25,698 nucleotides of DNA from Hyphomonas sp. UBA5111. Lineage in GTDB: Bacteria; Pseudomonadota; Alphaproteobacteria; Caulobacterales; Hyphomonadaceae. Below are positions 1 through 6,956 of this stretch, piece after piece. Position 1 is the first letter of the stretch. Each line of letters starts with the position of its first letter. Below the pieces are notes generated by a model, which saw only the letters and a program-made list of their open reading frames with translations, made no database searches and was not told the DNA's origin. A program made the translations under genes and the position numbers. The stretch is taken from the NCBI GenBank assembly GCA_002414505.1, contig DHZF01000069.1, positions 6,562 through 32,259 on the forward strand, given 5' to 3'.

Positions 1-831
1 GTCGAGATCGAGAAGAAATGCATCACGCGCTGCTGGGGCGACGGCAAGACCGAAGTGATCGCGACTCCTGGCGGCGGCCCCAACGGCCTCGCCATCGGGC
101 CGGACGGCGCACTCTGGGTCTGCAACAATGGCGGCTTCCTCTACACCGACATGGACGGGCTGCTGATCCCCGGAAACTGCCCGGACGATTATGATGGCGG
201 CCGCATCGAACGTATCGATCTCTCTACAGGCAAGGTGGAGCGCGTACTGGATACGGTCGAAGGCCATCCCCTGAAAGGACCGAACGATCTCGTCTTCGAC
301 AAGGCCGGCAATCTCTATTTCACCGATCATGGCAAGACCTATTCCCGCCACCGCGATTTCGGCGGCCTGTTCTTCCTGGCCAATGGCGCGAGCGAAGCCA
401 AGGAACTGGACTTCCACTATTCCAGCCCGAACGGCGTTGGCCTCTCCCCGGACGAGCAGACGGTTTACATGGCCGATACAATGACGGGCCGGATGTGGGC
501 CTTCGATCTGGAAAGTCCGGGCGTCATCAAACCCGCCTCCCCCTTCAATGGCGGACGGGTCGTCGCCACGATGCCGGGCCTGCAATATTTTGACAGCCTC
601 GCCATGACGGCGGCCGGCAATGTCTGCGTCGCGACCATCCTCAATGGGGGCATCACGACCATCACGCCCGGCGGAGACTTCCATCATACCGCCTTCCCGG
701 ACCTGATCGTCACCAATATCGCCTTTGGCGGCGACGATATGCAGGACGCCTATGTCACCCTGTCGAGCACGGGGCAGCTGGCCAAATGCCGCTGGCCGGA
801 GCCCGGCCTGAAACTGAACTTCAACGCCTGA
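1..831 (+). CDS. SMP-30/gluconolactonase/LRE family protein (5' partial)
   Basis: The reading frame is open from the first base, so the start lies outside the window; 276 residues are visible, ending at TGA 829-831. The visible GTG at 55 is internal, because the frame continues upstream without a stop. Repeated beta-propeller blade motifs are seen: a Pro-Asn-Gly-Leu-Ala block followed by Leu-Trp-Val, GPNDLVFD followed by LYFTDHG, and SPNGVGLSPDE followed by VYMADT. The last block and the later Phe-Asp-Ser-Leu-Ala segment carry the Asn and Asp that bind the metal in SMP-30 proteins. Family members are cytoplasmic or periplasmic lactone hydrolases (gluconolactone-like sugar lactones), but substrates vary widely. 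The neighbours give no pathway clue. The fold is fairly certain, the substrate unknown. Confidence 0.85.
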   Translation, partial: VEIEKKCITRCWGDGKTEVIATPGGGPNGLAIGPDGALWVCNNGGFLYTDMDGLLIPGNCPDDYDGGRIERIDLSTGKVERVLDTVEGHPLKGPNDLVFDKAGNLYFTDHGKTYSRHRDFGGLFFLANGASEAKELDFHYSSPNGVGLSPDEQTVYMADTMTGRMWAFDLESPGVIKPASPFNGGRVVATMPGLQYFDSLAMTAAGNVCVATILNGGITTITPGGDFHHTAFPDLIVTNIAFGGDDMQDAYVTLSSTGQLAKCRWPEPGLKLNFNA

Positions 832-968
832 TATCCAGGGCAGAAAAGGCCGGATCACGTTCATGATCGCATTTCGTCTGGTGCTTGCCGGACCGGTTGG
901 CTTGGCTCGCCGGATATGCATGCAGTACGAACACGATCGAGACAGATAATGAACACGTTGGAGTTAGG

Positions 969-2054
969 ATGAAGACGAGTTTTATGGCGGCCCTTGTGGC
1001 TTGTTGCCTGGCCTTCGGGTGTTCGGCTGAACAGCGCGGCCCGACCGCAACAGTCAGCGCCTCAGAGCCTGCTACTGAGCTGACCGGATTGCTGAATGAC
1101 TTCAACTTTTCCGGCAGCATTCTCGTCGGCAAGAAGGGGAACATTATCCTCCGCCAGGCCGTGAATGCGTCCCGGATAGAAGAGGTGGAGGCGGTGACTC
1201 CCGAGACCCCTTACCCAATTGCTTCGATGACCAAGAGCTTTACCGCTTCCCTTGTCCTGAAACTGGTCGATGACGGAAAGCTCAATCTGGACCAGTCGCT
1301 GAAAGAACTCCTGCCGGACTTCAATGTGCCCTATGCGAGGGACGTCACCCTGCGCCACCTGCTCCAGAACAGGTCCGGCATTCCGCACTATGTCGACATT
1401 CCCGGTTGGTTCGACACTGAGGTGAAGCGATCCTTCACCGATGAGTCCTTTCTGGACACCCTTCAAGCGCTGGACCTGAAATTCCAGCCAGGAAGCGACT
1501 ACCTGTATTCGAACGTGAATTATTACCTGCTGGCGCGCATCATCGACCGCCATGCTGGCGCCCGATACGAAGACTATTTGCGGTCACAGATTCTCGATCC
1601 GCTCGGCCTCGCCCATACCGGGCAGATTTATCAGGACGCAAGTGAGCTGGCGGCCAACTATTTGCGCTCCGAAGATGGCGGCTACGAAATCATCCCGATT
1701 ACCAACCCCGCCCTGTTCCGTGGAACCGCCTCAATGTACTCCACCATTGATGATCTGTTTGCATGGGGACAGGCCATCATCGCCGGAGAGGTCTTCTCCG
1801 AAGCGGGCGAAAAAGAAGCCTTTAATCCGGAGGGGCCAATGGCCTGGACGGTGGCGAGCATGCCCCTCGGCGGCGCAGAGCCAGTCGAGGCGATCTTCTA
1901 CAATGGGCGCCTGATCGGATATCTGAGCCTCATTCTGCTCCTGCCGGAACAGGAGGGTGTCATCGTCGTACTGAACAACAATATGGTGGGCTATGAGAAC
2001 ATGCTGAACATTGCGAGCATGCTCGCCGAACAGCATTTCGGTGACCCCATCTAG
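969..2054 (+). CDS. Serine hydrolase of the class C beta-lactamase fold, lipoprotein
   Basis: This is a 361-residue protein if started at ATG 969, which follows a GGAG at 960-963 with good spacing. An in-frame ATG at 885 would bury the signal peptide, so 969 is preferred. Residues 1-18 form a lipoprotein signal ending in Leu-Ala-Phe-Gly-Cys, with Cys18 as the expected lipidation site. The catalytic motifs of the family are present: S86-M-T-K89 (nucleophile and general base) and Y180-S-N182. The third motif, usually His-x-Gly or Lys-Thr-Gly, appears as Y311-N-G313 before the conserved GYLS stretch. Such proteins are esterases, peptidases or DD-carboxypeptidase relatives; true beta-lactamase activity is unlikely to be predictable. 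It probably acts at the envelope. Its GC content looks somewhat lower than that of the ilv genes. Confidence 0.85.
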   Translation: MKTSFMAALVACCLAFGCSAEQRGPTATVSASEPATELTGLLNDFNFSGSILVGKKGNIILRQAVNASRIEEVEAVTPETPYPIASMTKSFTASLVLKLVDDGKLNLDQSLKELLPDFNVPYARDVTLRHLLQNRSGIPHYVDIPGWFDTEVKRSFTDESFLDTLQALDLKFQPGSDYLYSNVNYYLLARIIDRHAGARYEDYLRSQILDPLGLAHTGQIYQDASELAANYLRSEDGGYEIIPITNPALFRGTASMYSTIDDLFAWGQAIIAGEVFSEAGEKEAFNPEGPMAWTVASMPLGGAEPVEAIFYNGRLIGYLSLILLLPEQEGVIVVLNNNMVGYENMLNIASMLAEQHFGDPI

Positions 2055-2151
2055 TCCTCGAAGATAGTCTGCGAGCTGTAATCGCGGATGAAGACGACAG
2101 GGCGCTTCAAGACACACGGGGCTCGAACATGAACCCGCGGCCACGGCTGGA

Positions 2152-2487
2152 TCAGGCAGGAGCAGACAGGCGGAGCGCAATCTCGTCTCGATGCGCTTCG
2201 CCCCATTCGCACAGGGGCATGAAAGTCTGGCTGAGGCTCTCTCCCAGAGGCGTCAGGGCATAGTCCACGCGGGGCGGGACTTCCCCATAATCGGTCCGCT
2301 TCACGATGCCATGCAGCTCAAGCTCCTTCAGCTGCTGGATCAGCATCTTGTCGCTCACGCCTTCGATGGATCGCTTCAGTTCGCCATACCGGGTTGGCCC
2401 TTTTGCAAGGAAAAAAAGGATCAGCGGCTTCCATTTTCCGCCAATCACCCGGAGTGCAGCATCCAGTCCACAAATGAAGGGTTTCAC
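2152..2487 (-). CDS. HxlR-family winged-helix transcriptional regulator
   Basis: This small DNA-binding regulator has the full HxlR signature: a cysteine near the N-terminus (Phe-Ile-Cys-Gly), then VIGGKWKPLIL, a recognition region with SDKMLIQQLKELE, and the wing EVPPRVDYALTPLG. I place the start at GTG 2487 (111 residues) because GGGAGG at 2496-2501 lies 8 bases before it. The longer frame starting at ATG 2532 has no good ribosome site and would run through the palindromic operator candidate. HxlR proteins are usually redox or electrophile sensors acting through the conserved cysteine, and commonly regulate a divergent oxidoreductase gene; here that is the SDR at 2592. Autoregulation through the shared intergenic region is an inference. 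Confidence 0.9.
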   Translation of the reverse strand: MKPFICGLDAALRVIGGKWKPLILFFLAKGPTRYGELKRSIEGVSDKMLIQQLKELELHGIVKRTDYGEVPPRVDYALTPLGESLSQTFMPLCEWGEAHRDEIALRLSAPA

Positions 2488-2495
2488 CGTCCAAT

Positions 2496-2501
2496 CCTCC
2501 C
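2496..2501 (-). promoter_or_regulatory. Ribosome binding site that decides the hxlR-type gene start
   Basis: The minus strand reads GGGAGG here, 8 bases before GTG 2487. It is the only strong Shine-Dalgarno near the 5' end of the regulator gene and supports the shorter start over ATG 2532. Confidence 0.6.
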
Positions 2502-2512
2502 AAGCTTTTTTG

Positions 2513-2547
2513 ATACTTACCAAATAGTGCATACTTGTCCAAAAGTA
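2513..2547. promoter_or_regulatory. Operator candidate between the HxlR regulator and the SDR gene
   Basis: The sequence TACTTGTCCAAAAGTA (2532-2547) is a palindrome with 5-base arms TACTT/AAGTA and a 6-base centre. A second TACTT half site with the same ATACTT...CCAAA context occurs at 2513-2524, giving a direct repeat 18 bases upstream. The element lies between the two divergent genes when the regulator is started at 2487. Palindromic TACTT/AAGTA-like sites fit dimeric winged-helix regulators of this family. Binding is inferred. Confidence 0.45.
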
Positions 2548-2591
2548 AGCACCCTACCAGCTAGCCGTCTCCACAAGGAAGGAGATCGGAA

Positions 2592-3326
2592 ATGAAAAAG
2601 CTTGAAGGAAAGATCGCGGTCATCACAGGAGGCGGGTCCGGCATCGGGCTGGCGACAGCCAAACGCTTCGTGGCCGAAGGGGCCGAGGTCTACATATTCG
2701 GGCGTAGACAGGACGTTCTGGACGCGGCCGTTGCAGAATTGGGACCGAATGTACGCGCCGTACAGGGAGACGTCACCAGCCTGGATGATCTGGATCGGCT
2801 CTATGAGCGGGTCAGATCAGAACAGGGCCACCTCGACATCCTGTTCGCCAATGCAGGCCTTGGAGATGTGGCGCCCCTGGGCGAAATCCTGCCGGAACAG
2901 TTCGACCGGACCTTTGGCGTGAATGTCAAAGGCACTCTGTTCACCGTGCAGAAAGCCCTGCCCCTGTTGAAAACGGGCAGCTCCATCATCCTCACCGGAT
3001 CGACAACGGGCGTCATGGGTACGCCGGCCTTCAGCGTCTACAGCGCGTCAAAGGCGGCTGTCCGCAATTTCGCGCGCAGCTGGGCGCAGGATCTGCGCGG
3101 CACCGGCATTCGCGTGAATATCCTGGTTCCCGGCGGCACCGAGACCGAGACCGTCATGCGGGATATCGGGGCCGACGTGATGACCCAGATCGGGGCGGCC
3201 AGCCCGCTCGGCCGTCTGGGACACCCCTCCGAAACAGCGGCCGTCGCCGCCTTCCTCGCCTCCGATGACAGTTCCTACATGACCGGTGGCGAAATCTTCG
3301 TCGACGGGGGCCTGGCACAGATTTGA
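2592..3326 (+). CDS. SDR-family NAD(P)-dependent oxidoreductase
   Basis: This is a classical short-chain dehydrogenase of 244 residues. T12-G-G-G-S-G-I-G19 is the cofactor-binding turn, N87-A-G89 the structural motif, and S137, Y150 and K154 (Y-S-A-S-K) the catalytic residues. The C-terminus [12 protein letters not shown] is also typical. It reduces or oxidises a carbonyl/alcohol substrate in the cytoplasm; the substrate cannot be read from the sequence. AGGAAGGAG at 2576-2584 sits 7 bases before the ATG. It is divergent from the HxlR-family regulator, which suggests induction by a reactive compound that the regulator senses. Confidence 0.93.
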   Translation: MKKLEGKIAVITGGGSGIGLATAKRFVAEGAEVYIFGRRQDVLDAAVAELGPNVRAVQGDVTSLDDLDRLYERVRSEQGHLDILFANAGLGDVAPLGEILPEQFDRTFGVNVKGTLFTVQKALPLLKTGSSIILTGSTTGVMGTPAFSVYSASKAAVRNFARSWAQDLRGTGIRVNILVPGGTETETVMRDIGADVMTQIGAASPLGRLGHPSETAAVAAFLASDDSSYMTGGEIFVDGGLAQI

Positions 3327-3361
3327 TGGCGCACGGATGCGGCCGCCAGAGTGGGTCCGGC

Positions 3362-4582
3362 CTAGTCCTCGAACACAATCTCGGGCGCAGGCTTCGATTC
3401 GAGCGTATCCAGCCCCATCGCAACGCGGCGGGCCAGTTCATGAAAGAGCTGGCCCGTTGTTTCATCTGACAGCGCTGCCGGCTTGCCTGAATCGCCGCCT
3501 TCGCGGATCGCCTGCAACATAGGCAGCTCCGCCAGCAATGGCAGGCCGAGGGCGTTCGCCGTGGCGGTGCCTCCGCCCTGCCCCATCAGGTAATGGCGAT
3601 TGCCCGCCGGATCTTCGAACCAGCTCATTGTCTCGACAATGCCGAGGACCGGCACTTCCGTTTTCGCAAACATGGCCGCGCCACGGCGCACATCCGCCAG
3701 CGCGACTTCCTGCGGGGTCGTCACGATCAGCGCCGCCGTCACCGGCACGCGCTGGGCAATCGTCAGCTGGGCGTCACCTGTTCCCGGCGGCGTGTCGATG
3801 ATCAGCACGTCGAGGGGCTCTGCCGGCGTGCCCCATTCGGCATCATTCAGCATTTGCGTGATCGCCGACATGACGATCGGGCCGCGCCAGATCATCGGCG
3901 CGTCCGGGTCCGACAAATATCCGATCGACAGCGTCTTCATGCCGAAGGCTTCGACAGGTTGCAGCTTGCCGCTCTCCGGGGACGTCACCGGCTCTGCCGA
4001 CACTGTGCCCAGCATGGTCGGAATGGACGGGCCATAGATGTCGGCGTCCATAAGACCGACCTTCATGCCGGCTTTTGCCATCGCGGCAGCAAGATTGACC
4101 GAGACGGTGGACTTGCCGACCCCGCCCTTGGCACTGGCCACGACGAGAATGCGAGAGATGCCCGGAATCGAGGATTTGGGCGTGTTGCCAGGGACATTTC
4201 CCTGCTGCATCGCTTCATCAGACAGGCGTGCCCCCTTGCGCACGCGCTTTGACGCCGGCGCATGGGACAGGTGAACCTCTTTCGCCGGGGCCTGACCCGT
4301 GCGTTCTGCTGTCAGCACGCTGCTTACAGACTTCACGCCGGAGATCAGTTCGACCTTGCCTTCCGCTTCAATCCGGCGCGCTTCAGCAGCTTCCGGCGCA
4401 GCTGGATCGGCCTGGATCACGAGCACCGCGCGACCGTCTTCCCCGACCGAAACCGATTCGAGCCAATCGGGCCGTCCGAGCGTTTCCGCGATCTTTTCCT
4501 CGAGTTTCCGGCGTGATTTATCCTTCGATCCGAACAAACTGTGCGACTCCACTGCTCTTGATGCCTGCAAACAGGCATGCAC
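3362..4582 (-). CDS. apbC: Mrp/NBP35-type P-loop ATPase, iron-sulfur cluster carrier
   Basis: The protein has an N-terminal DUF59/MIP18-like domain (about residues 25-95), a low-complexity linker, then a deviant Walker A K152-G-G-V-G-K-S158, DADIYGPSIPTMLG, IIDTPPGTGD and TTPQEVALADVRR, all Mrp hallmarks. Mrp/ApbC proteins deliver Fe-S clusters in the cytoplasm. The CxxC found in many Mrp proteins after ETMSWF is absent: the stretch reads Glu-Asp-Pro-Ala (323-326), as I recall for other alphaproteobacterial Mrp proteins. The 5' end is uncertain: GTG 4582 has only weak ribosome-site likeness. GTG 4552 or TTG 4537 are alternatives; the TTG follows a GGAG by 9 bases, and using it would leave the inverted repeat at 4561-4578 outside the gene. 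It is divergent from hflK. Confidence 0.93.
   Translation of the reverse strand: MHACLQASRAVESHSLFGSKDKSRRKLEEKIAETLGRPDWLESVSVGEDGRAVLVIQADPAAPEAAEARRIEAEGKVELISGVKSVSSVLTAERTGQAPAKEVHLSHAPASKRVRKGARLSDEAMQQGNVPGNTPKSSIPGISRILVVASAKGGVGKSTVSVNLAAAMAKAGMKVGLMDADIYGPSIPTMLGTVSAEPVTSPESGKLQPVEAFGMKTLSIGYLSDPDAPMIWRGPIVMSAITQMLNDAEWGTPAEPLDVLIIDTPPGTGDAQLTIAQRVPVTAALIVTTPQEVALADVRRGAAMFAKTEVPVLGIVETMSWFEDPAGNRHYLMGQGGGTATANALGLPLLAELPMLQAIREGGDSGKPAALSDETTGQLFHELARRVAMGLDTLESKPAPEIVFED
4561..4578. repeat. Perfect inverted repeat in the mrp-hflK divergent region
   Basis: ATGCCTG-CAAA-CAGGCAT forms a 7-bp stem with a 4-base loop. It lies about 20 bases upstream of a TATATA element in the hflK direction and in the 5' end of the annotated mrp frame. 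It could be an operator, or an RNA hairpin if the mrp transcript includes it. Confidence 0.4.
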
Positions 4583-4598
4583 ATATCACCAAAGCGCC

Positions 4599-4604
4599 TA
4601 TATA
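4599..4604 (+). promoter_or_regulatory. Possible -10 element for hflKC
   Basis: TATATA stands 31 bases before the hflK ATG and would start transcription near 4611. No good -35 hexamer is visible at the normal distance, so the promoter may depend on an activator or on a different sigma factor. A CTTGAT at 4557 with GCACATAT at 4579-4586 resembles a heat-shock sigma promoter at a loose level. Confidence 0.3.
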
Positions 4605-4635
4605 GAACCCATGCACAGTAATACAGGGAGGGCTC

Positions 4636-5769
4636 ATGCCCTGGGATGACAAGACTAAATCCAGCGGCCCGTGGGGCGGCGAGGGTGGAAATGATAATGG
4701 GGGCGGCAAGGATGGCGGCTCCCCATGGAATCGCCCCGGCGGTTCGGGCAGCGGTGGGGGCAATGACCTCGAAGACCAGATGCGGCGCATGCAGGAACGT
4801 TTCCGGCAGCGCGGTGGCGGCGGTGGCCGGCGTCGCGGCGGCGGTGGAGGCGGTGGCGGGACCAATTTCGGCCCGCTCGGTTTCCTCGTCATTGCAGGGA
4901 TCGCGCTCCTCGCCTGGCTCTCTACCAGCGTCGTGATGGTGGATCCGGGCCAGCAGGCCTCCGTCTTCCGCTTCGGCAAATGGCAGACCAATTTCGGTCC
5001 CGGCCTTCACTTCCACCTGCCTGCCCCGTTCGAGGAGCATGAACTGGTCGAGGTCGAAGCCCGCCGGAAGACCCAGATCGGCCAGACCATGGATGAAAGC
5101 CTGATGCTGACTGAGGACGAAAACATCGTCGACATCCAGTTCTCCGTTTTCTGGCGCGTAAAGCCGGAAGCTCCGCAGGATTACATCCTGAATGTGAAAC
5201 AGCCCGATATCGCCGTGGAAATGGTGGCAGAGTCCGTGATGCGCGAAGTCGTCGGCAAGACGCGGCTCCAGAGCGTGATCACGACCGAACGGGACGTGGT
5301 ACAGACGGAAGTCGCCAATCAGGTCCAGACCCTGCTGAACGATTATCGCGCCGGTATCCAGATCGTGAGTATCCAGATCGACAAGGCCGACCCACCCCAG
5401 CAGGTCATCGAGGCCTTCAATGATGTGAACGTCGCCGAACAGGACGCCGAGACCAACATCAACCGCGCCACCCAGTACGCCAACCAGATCGTGCCACAGG
5501 CACGGGGTACGGCCCAGCGCCTGCTCCAGGAAGCTGAAGGCTATCGTGACCAGATCGTCGCCGACGCCCAGGGTGAAGCGTCCCGTTTCGAGCAAATCTA
5601 TGAGGAGTACCGCAAGGCGCCGCGCGTCACGCGGGAACGCATGTATCTCGAAACCATGGAACGTGTGCTTGAGCGGACCGACAAGACCATTCTCGACAGC
5701 AATTCCGGCGCGGTGCCCTATCTGCCGCTTGACCGGGTGCAGTCTTCAAACCGCGAAGGACAGAACTGA
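4636..5769 (+). CDS. hflK: HflK, membrane protease regulator (SPFH/prohibitin family)
   Basis: HflK (377 residues) partners with HflC in the inner membrane and restrains the FtsH protease; the bulk of the SPFH domain faces the periplasm. Residues 1-77 are Gly-rich with acidic and basic patches. One membrane segment lies near 79-101, followed by VDPGQQASVFRFGKW and the SPFH domain. The C-terminal half has the charged helix with Ala-Gln-Gly-Glu-Ala-Ser typical of HflK. GGGAGGG at 4626-4632 precedes the ATG. The TGA shares one base with the hflC ATG, indicating translational coupling. Confidence 0.96.
   Translation: MPWDDKTKSSGPWGGEGGNDNGGGKDGGSPWNRPGGSGSGGGNDLEDQMRRMQERFRQRGGGGGRRRGGGGGGGGTNFGPLGFLVIAGIALLAWLSTSVVMVDPGQQASVFRFGKWQTNFGPGLHFHLPAPFEEHELVEVEARRKTQIGQTMDESLMLTEDENIVDIQFSVFWRVKPEAPQDYILNVKQPDIAVEMVAESVMREVVGKTRLQSVITTERDVVQTEVANQVQTLLNDYRAGIQIVSIQIDKADPPQQVIEAFNDVNVAEQDAETNINRATQYANQIVPQARGTAQRLLQEAEGYRDQIVADAQGEASRFEQIYEEYRKAPRVTRERMYLETMERVLERTDKTILDSNSGAVPYLPLDRVQSSNREGQN
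4811..4860 (+). repeat. GGY/GGC-rich low-complexity tract in hflK
   Basis: Runs of GGC, GGT and GGA codons encode two polyglycine tracts (about residues 59-75) broken by Gly-Arg-Arg-Arg-Gly. The DNA is a near-triplet repeat and could vary in length between strains. Gly-rich N-termini are normal for HflK. Confidence 0.6.
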
Positions 5770-6665
5770 TGCGTAATCTGAGCTGGTTTGCCCTTGCCAT
5801 CGTCGCGATCGTATTGGTCGCAATCCTCAATTCCTTCTATGTCGTTCGCCAGGACGAACAGGCCCTGATCCTGCAGGTCGGTGAACCGCGCGCCGTGATC
5901 AACGCACCGGGCACGGATGAAGCCGGGCTGTATTTCAAGATCCCGGTTATTCAGACGGTTGAAAAGCTCGACCGGAAGAATCTCGGACTTGATATCGAGA
6001 ACATCCAGGTCCTGGCCTCCGATCAGCGACGCCTCGCCGTCGATGCATTCGTTCGCTGGCGCATCAGCGATCCGCTGCAATTCTACCAGAGCCTCCGGAC
6101 CATTCCGGGCGCCGCCAACCAGCTGAATGATGTGACGAAGGCGTCCATTCGGGAAGTCATGGGGGATGTGCCAGTGCCTGAGATCATTTCAGGCCAGCGG
6201 TCCGAACTGATGGAAAATATCCGCGAGAAGGTTGCCAATGAACTGGCAGATGCCGGGATTTCCATCATCGACGTCCGCATTCGCCAGGCCGATCTGCCAC
6301 GCGAAGTGGCAGATGGCGTCTACAGCCGGATGCAGACAGCCCGTAAGCAGGAAGCCGAGCGCATCCGTGCCGAGGGCGAGGAACGTGCCCGACTGATCCG
6401 CGCCCAGGCTGAACGGGAAAAGACCGTGCTCGAGGCCCAGGCCCGTGAACAGTCCGAAGTGATCCGCGGTGAAGGCGATGCCCGGTCTACCGAAATCTAC
6501 GCCAGTGCCTACAACAAGGACGTCGAATTCTTCCGGTTCCAGCGCGCGCTGATCGCTTGCGAAAACTCCATCCAGGAAGGCACACGCATTATCGTGGCGC
6601 CGGATTCGCTGGGGCTCTGCGATGAGTTCATCAATCGTGCCCGCGCCAATGGCGGCTCTCGCTAG
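5769..6665 (+). CDS. hflC: HflC, membrane protease regulator (SPFH/prohibitin family)
   Basis: This 298-residue protein is the partner of HflK. It has one N-terminal membrane segment (about residues 5-25) followed by the typical VVRQDEQALILQVGEP opening of the SPFH domain, then ADLPREVADGVYSRMQTARKQEAERIRAEGEE in which the long coiled-coil region begins. The HflC-like ending contains YNKDVEFFRFQRAL. Its ATG overlaps the hflK stop by one base, so the two are made together. The complex forms a cage around FtsH in E. coli; the same role is expected here. Confidence 0.96.
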   Translation: MRNLSWFALAIVAIVLVAILNSFYVVRQDEQALILQVGEPRAVINAPGTDEAGLYFKIPVIQTVEKLDRKNLGLDIENIQVLASDQRRLAVDAFVRWRISDPLQFYQSLRTIPGAANQLNDVTKASIREVMGDVPVPEIISGQRSELMENIREKVANELADAGISIIDVRIRQADLPREVADGVYSRMQTARKQEAERIRAEGEERARLIRAQAEREKTVLEAQAREQSEVIRGEGDARSTEIYASAYNKDVEFFRFQRALIACENSIQEGTRIIVAPDSLGLCDEFINRARANGGSR

Positions 6666-6677
6666 GACGGGGCTGGC

Positions 6678-6875
6678 ATGTCCATTCAACTGATCCTTAT
6701 CGGGATCGGCATGTGGCTATTCATTGAGGGGGCGATCTATGCGGTCGCCCCCGAATTCATGCGGCGTATGGCCGAGTATCTGGCGCGCATGCCCGGCCGG
6801 GAAATCGCGCTGGCCGGGATCGGGTCAGCCGCAATCGGCGCAATATTCATCGTCATTGCAGTTCGGTTCTGTTGA
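6678..6875 (+). CDS. DUF2065 family small inner-membrane protein
   Basis: This 65-residue protein has two hydrophobic segments (about residues 3-24 and 43-62) separated by EFMRRMAEYLARMPGRE, the signature of DUF2065 (YjeT-like) proteins. It starts 12 bases after hflC, after a GGACGGGG stretch, so it is co-transcribed. YjeT lies in the hfl region in E. coli as well, and this conserved proximity suggests a link to the HflKC complex, but no function is established that I know of. Confidence 0.85.
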   Translation: MSIQLILIGIGMWLFIEGAIYAVAPEFMRRMAEYLARMPGREIALAGIGSAAIGAIFIVIAVRFC

Positions 6876-6956
6876 AGCTGTTGCAAGACGCCTGCAAAGC
6901 GCCATAGTTTACCAATATTGTTGTAGATTGTGCTTCGAAAGGAGGCTCAGCGGCCT

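Noticed and set aside
945..950. GATAAT as a -10 for the serine hydrolase gene
   Set aside because: No -35 hexamer at a sensible distance upstream.
4417..5595. 392-codon open frame on the minus strand opposite hflK and into mrp
   Set aside because: It overlaps two recognised genes and has no motif of its own.
6881..6910. TTGCAA and TAGTTT as a degP promoter
   Set aside because: Poor hexamers with 18-base spacing; no better than chance in this sequence.
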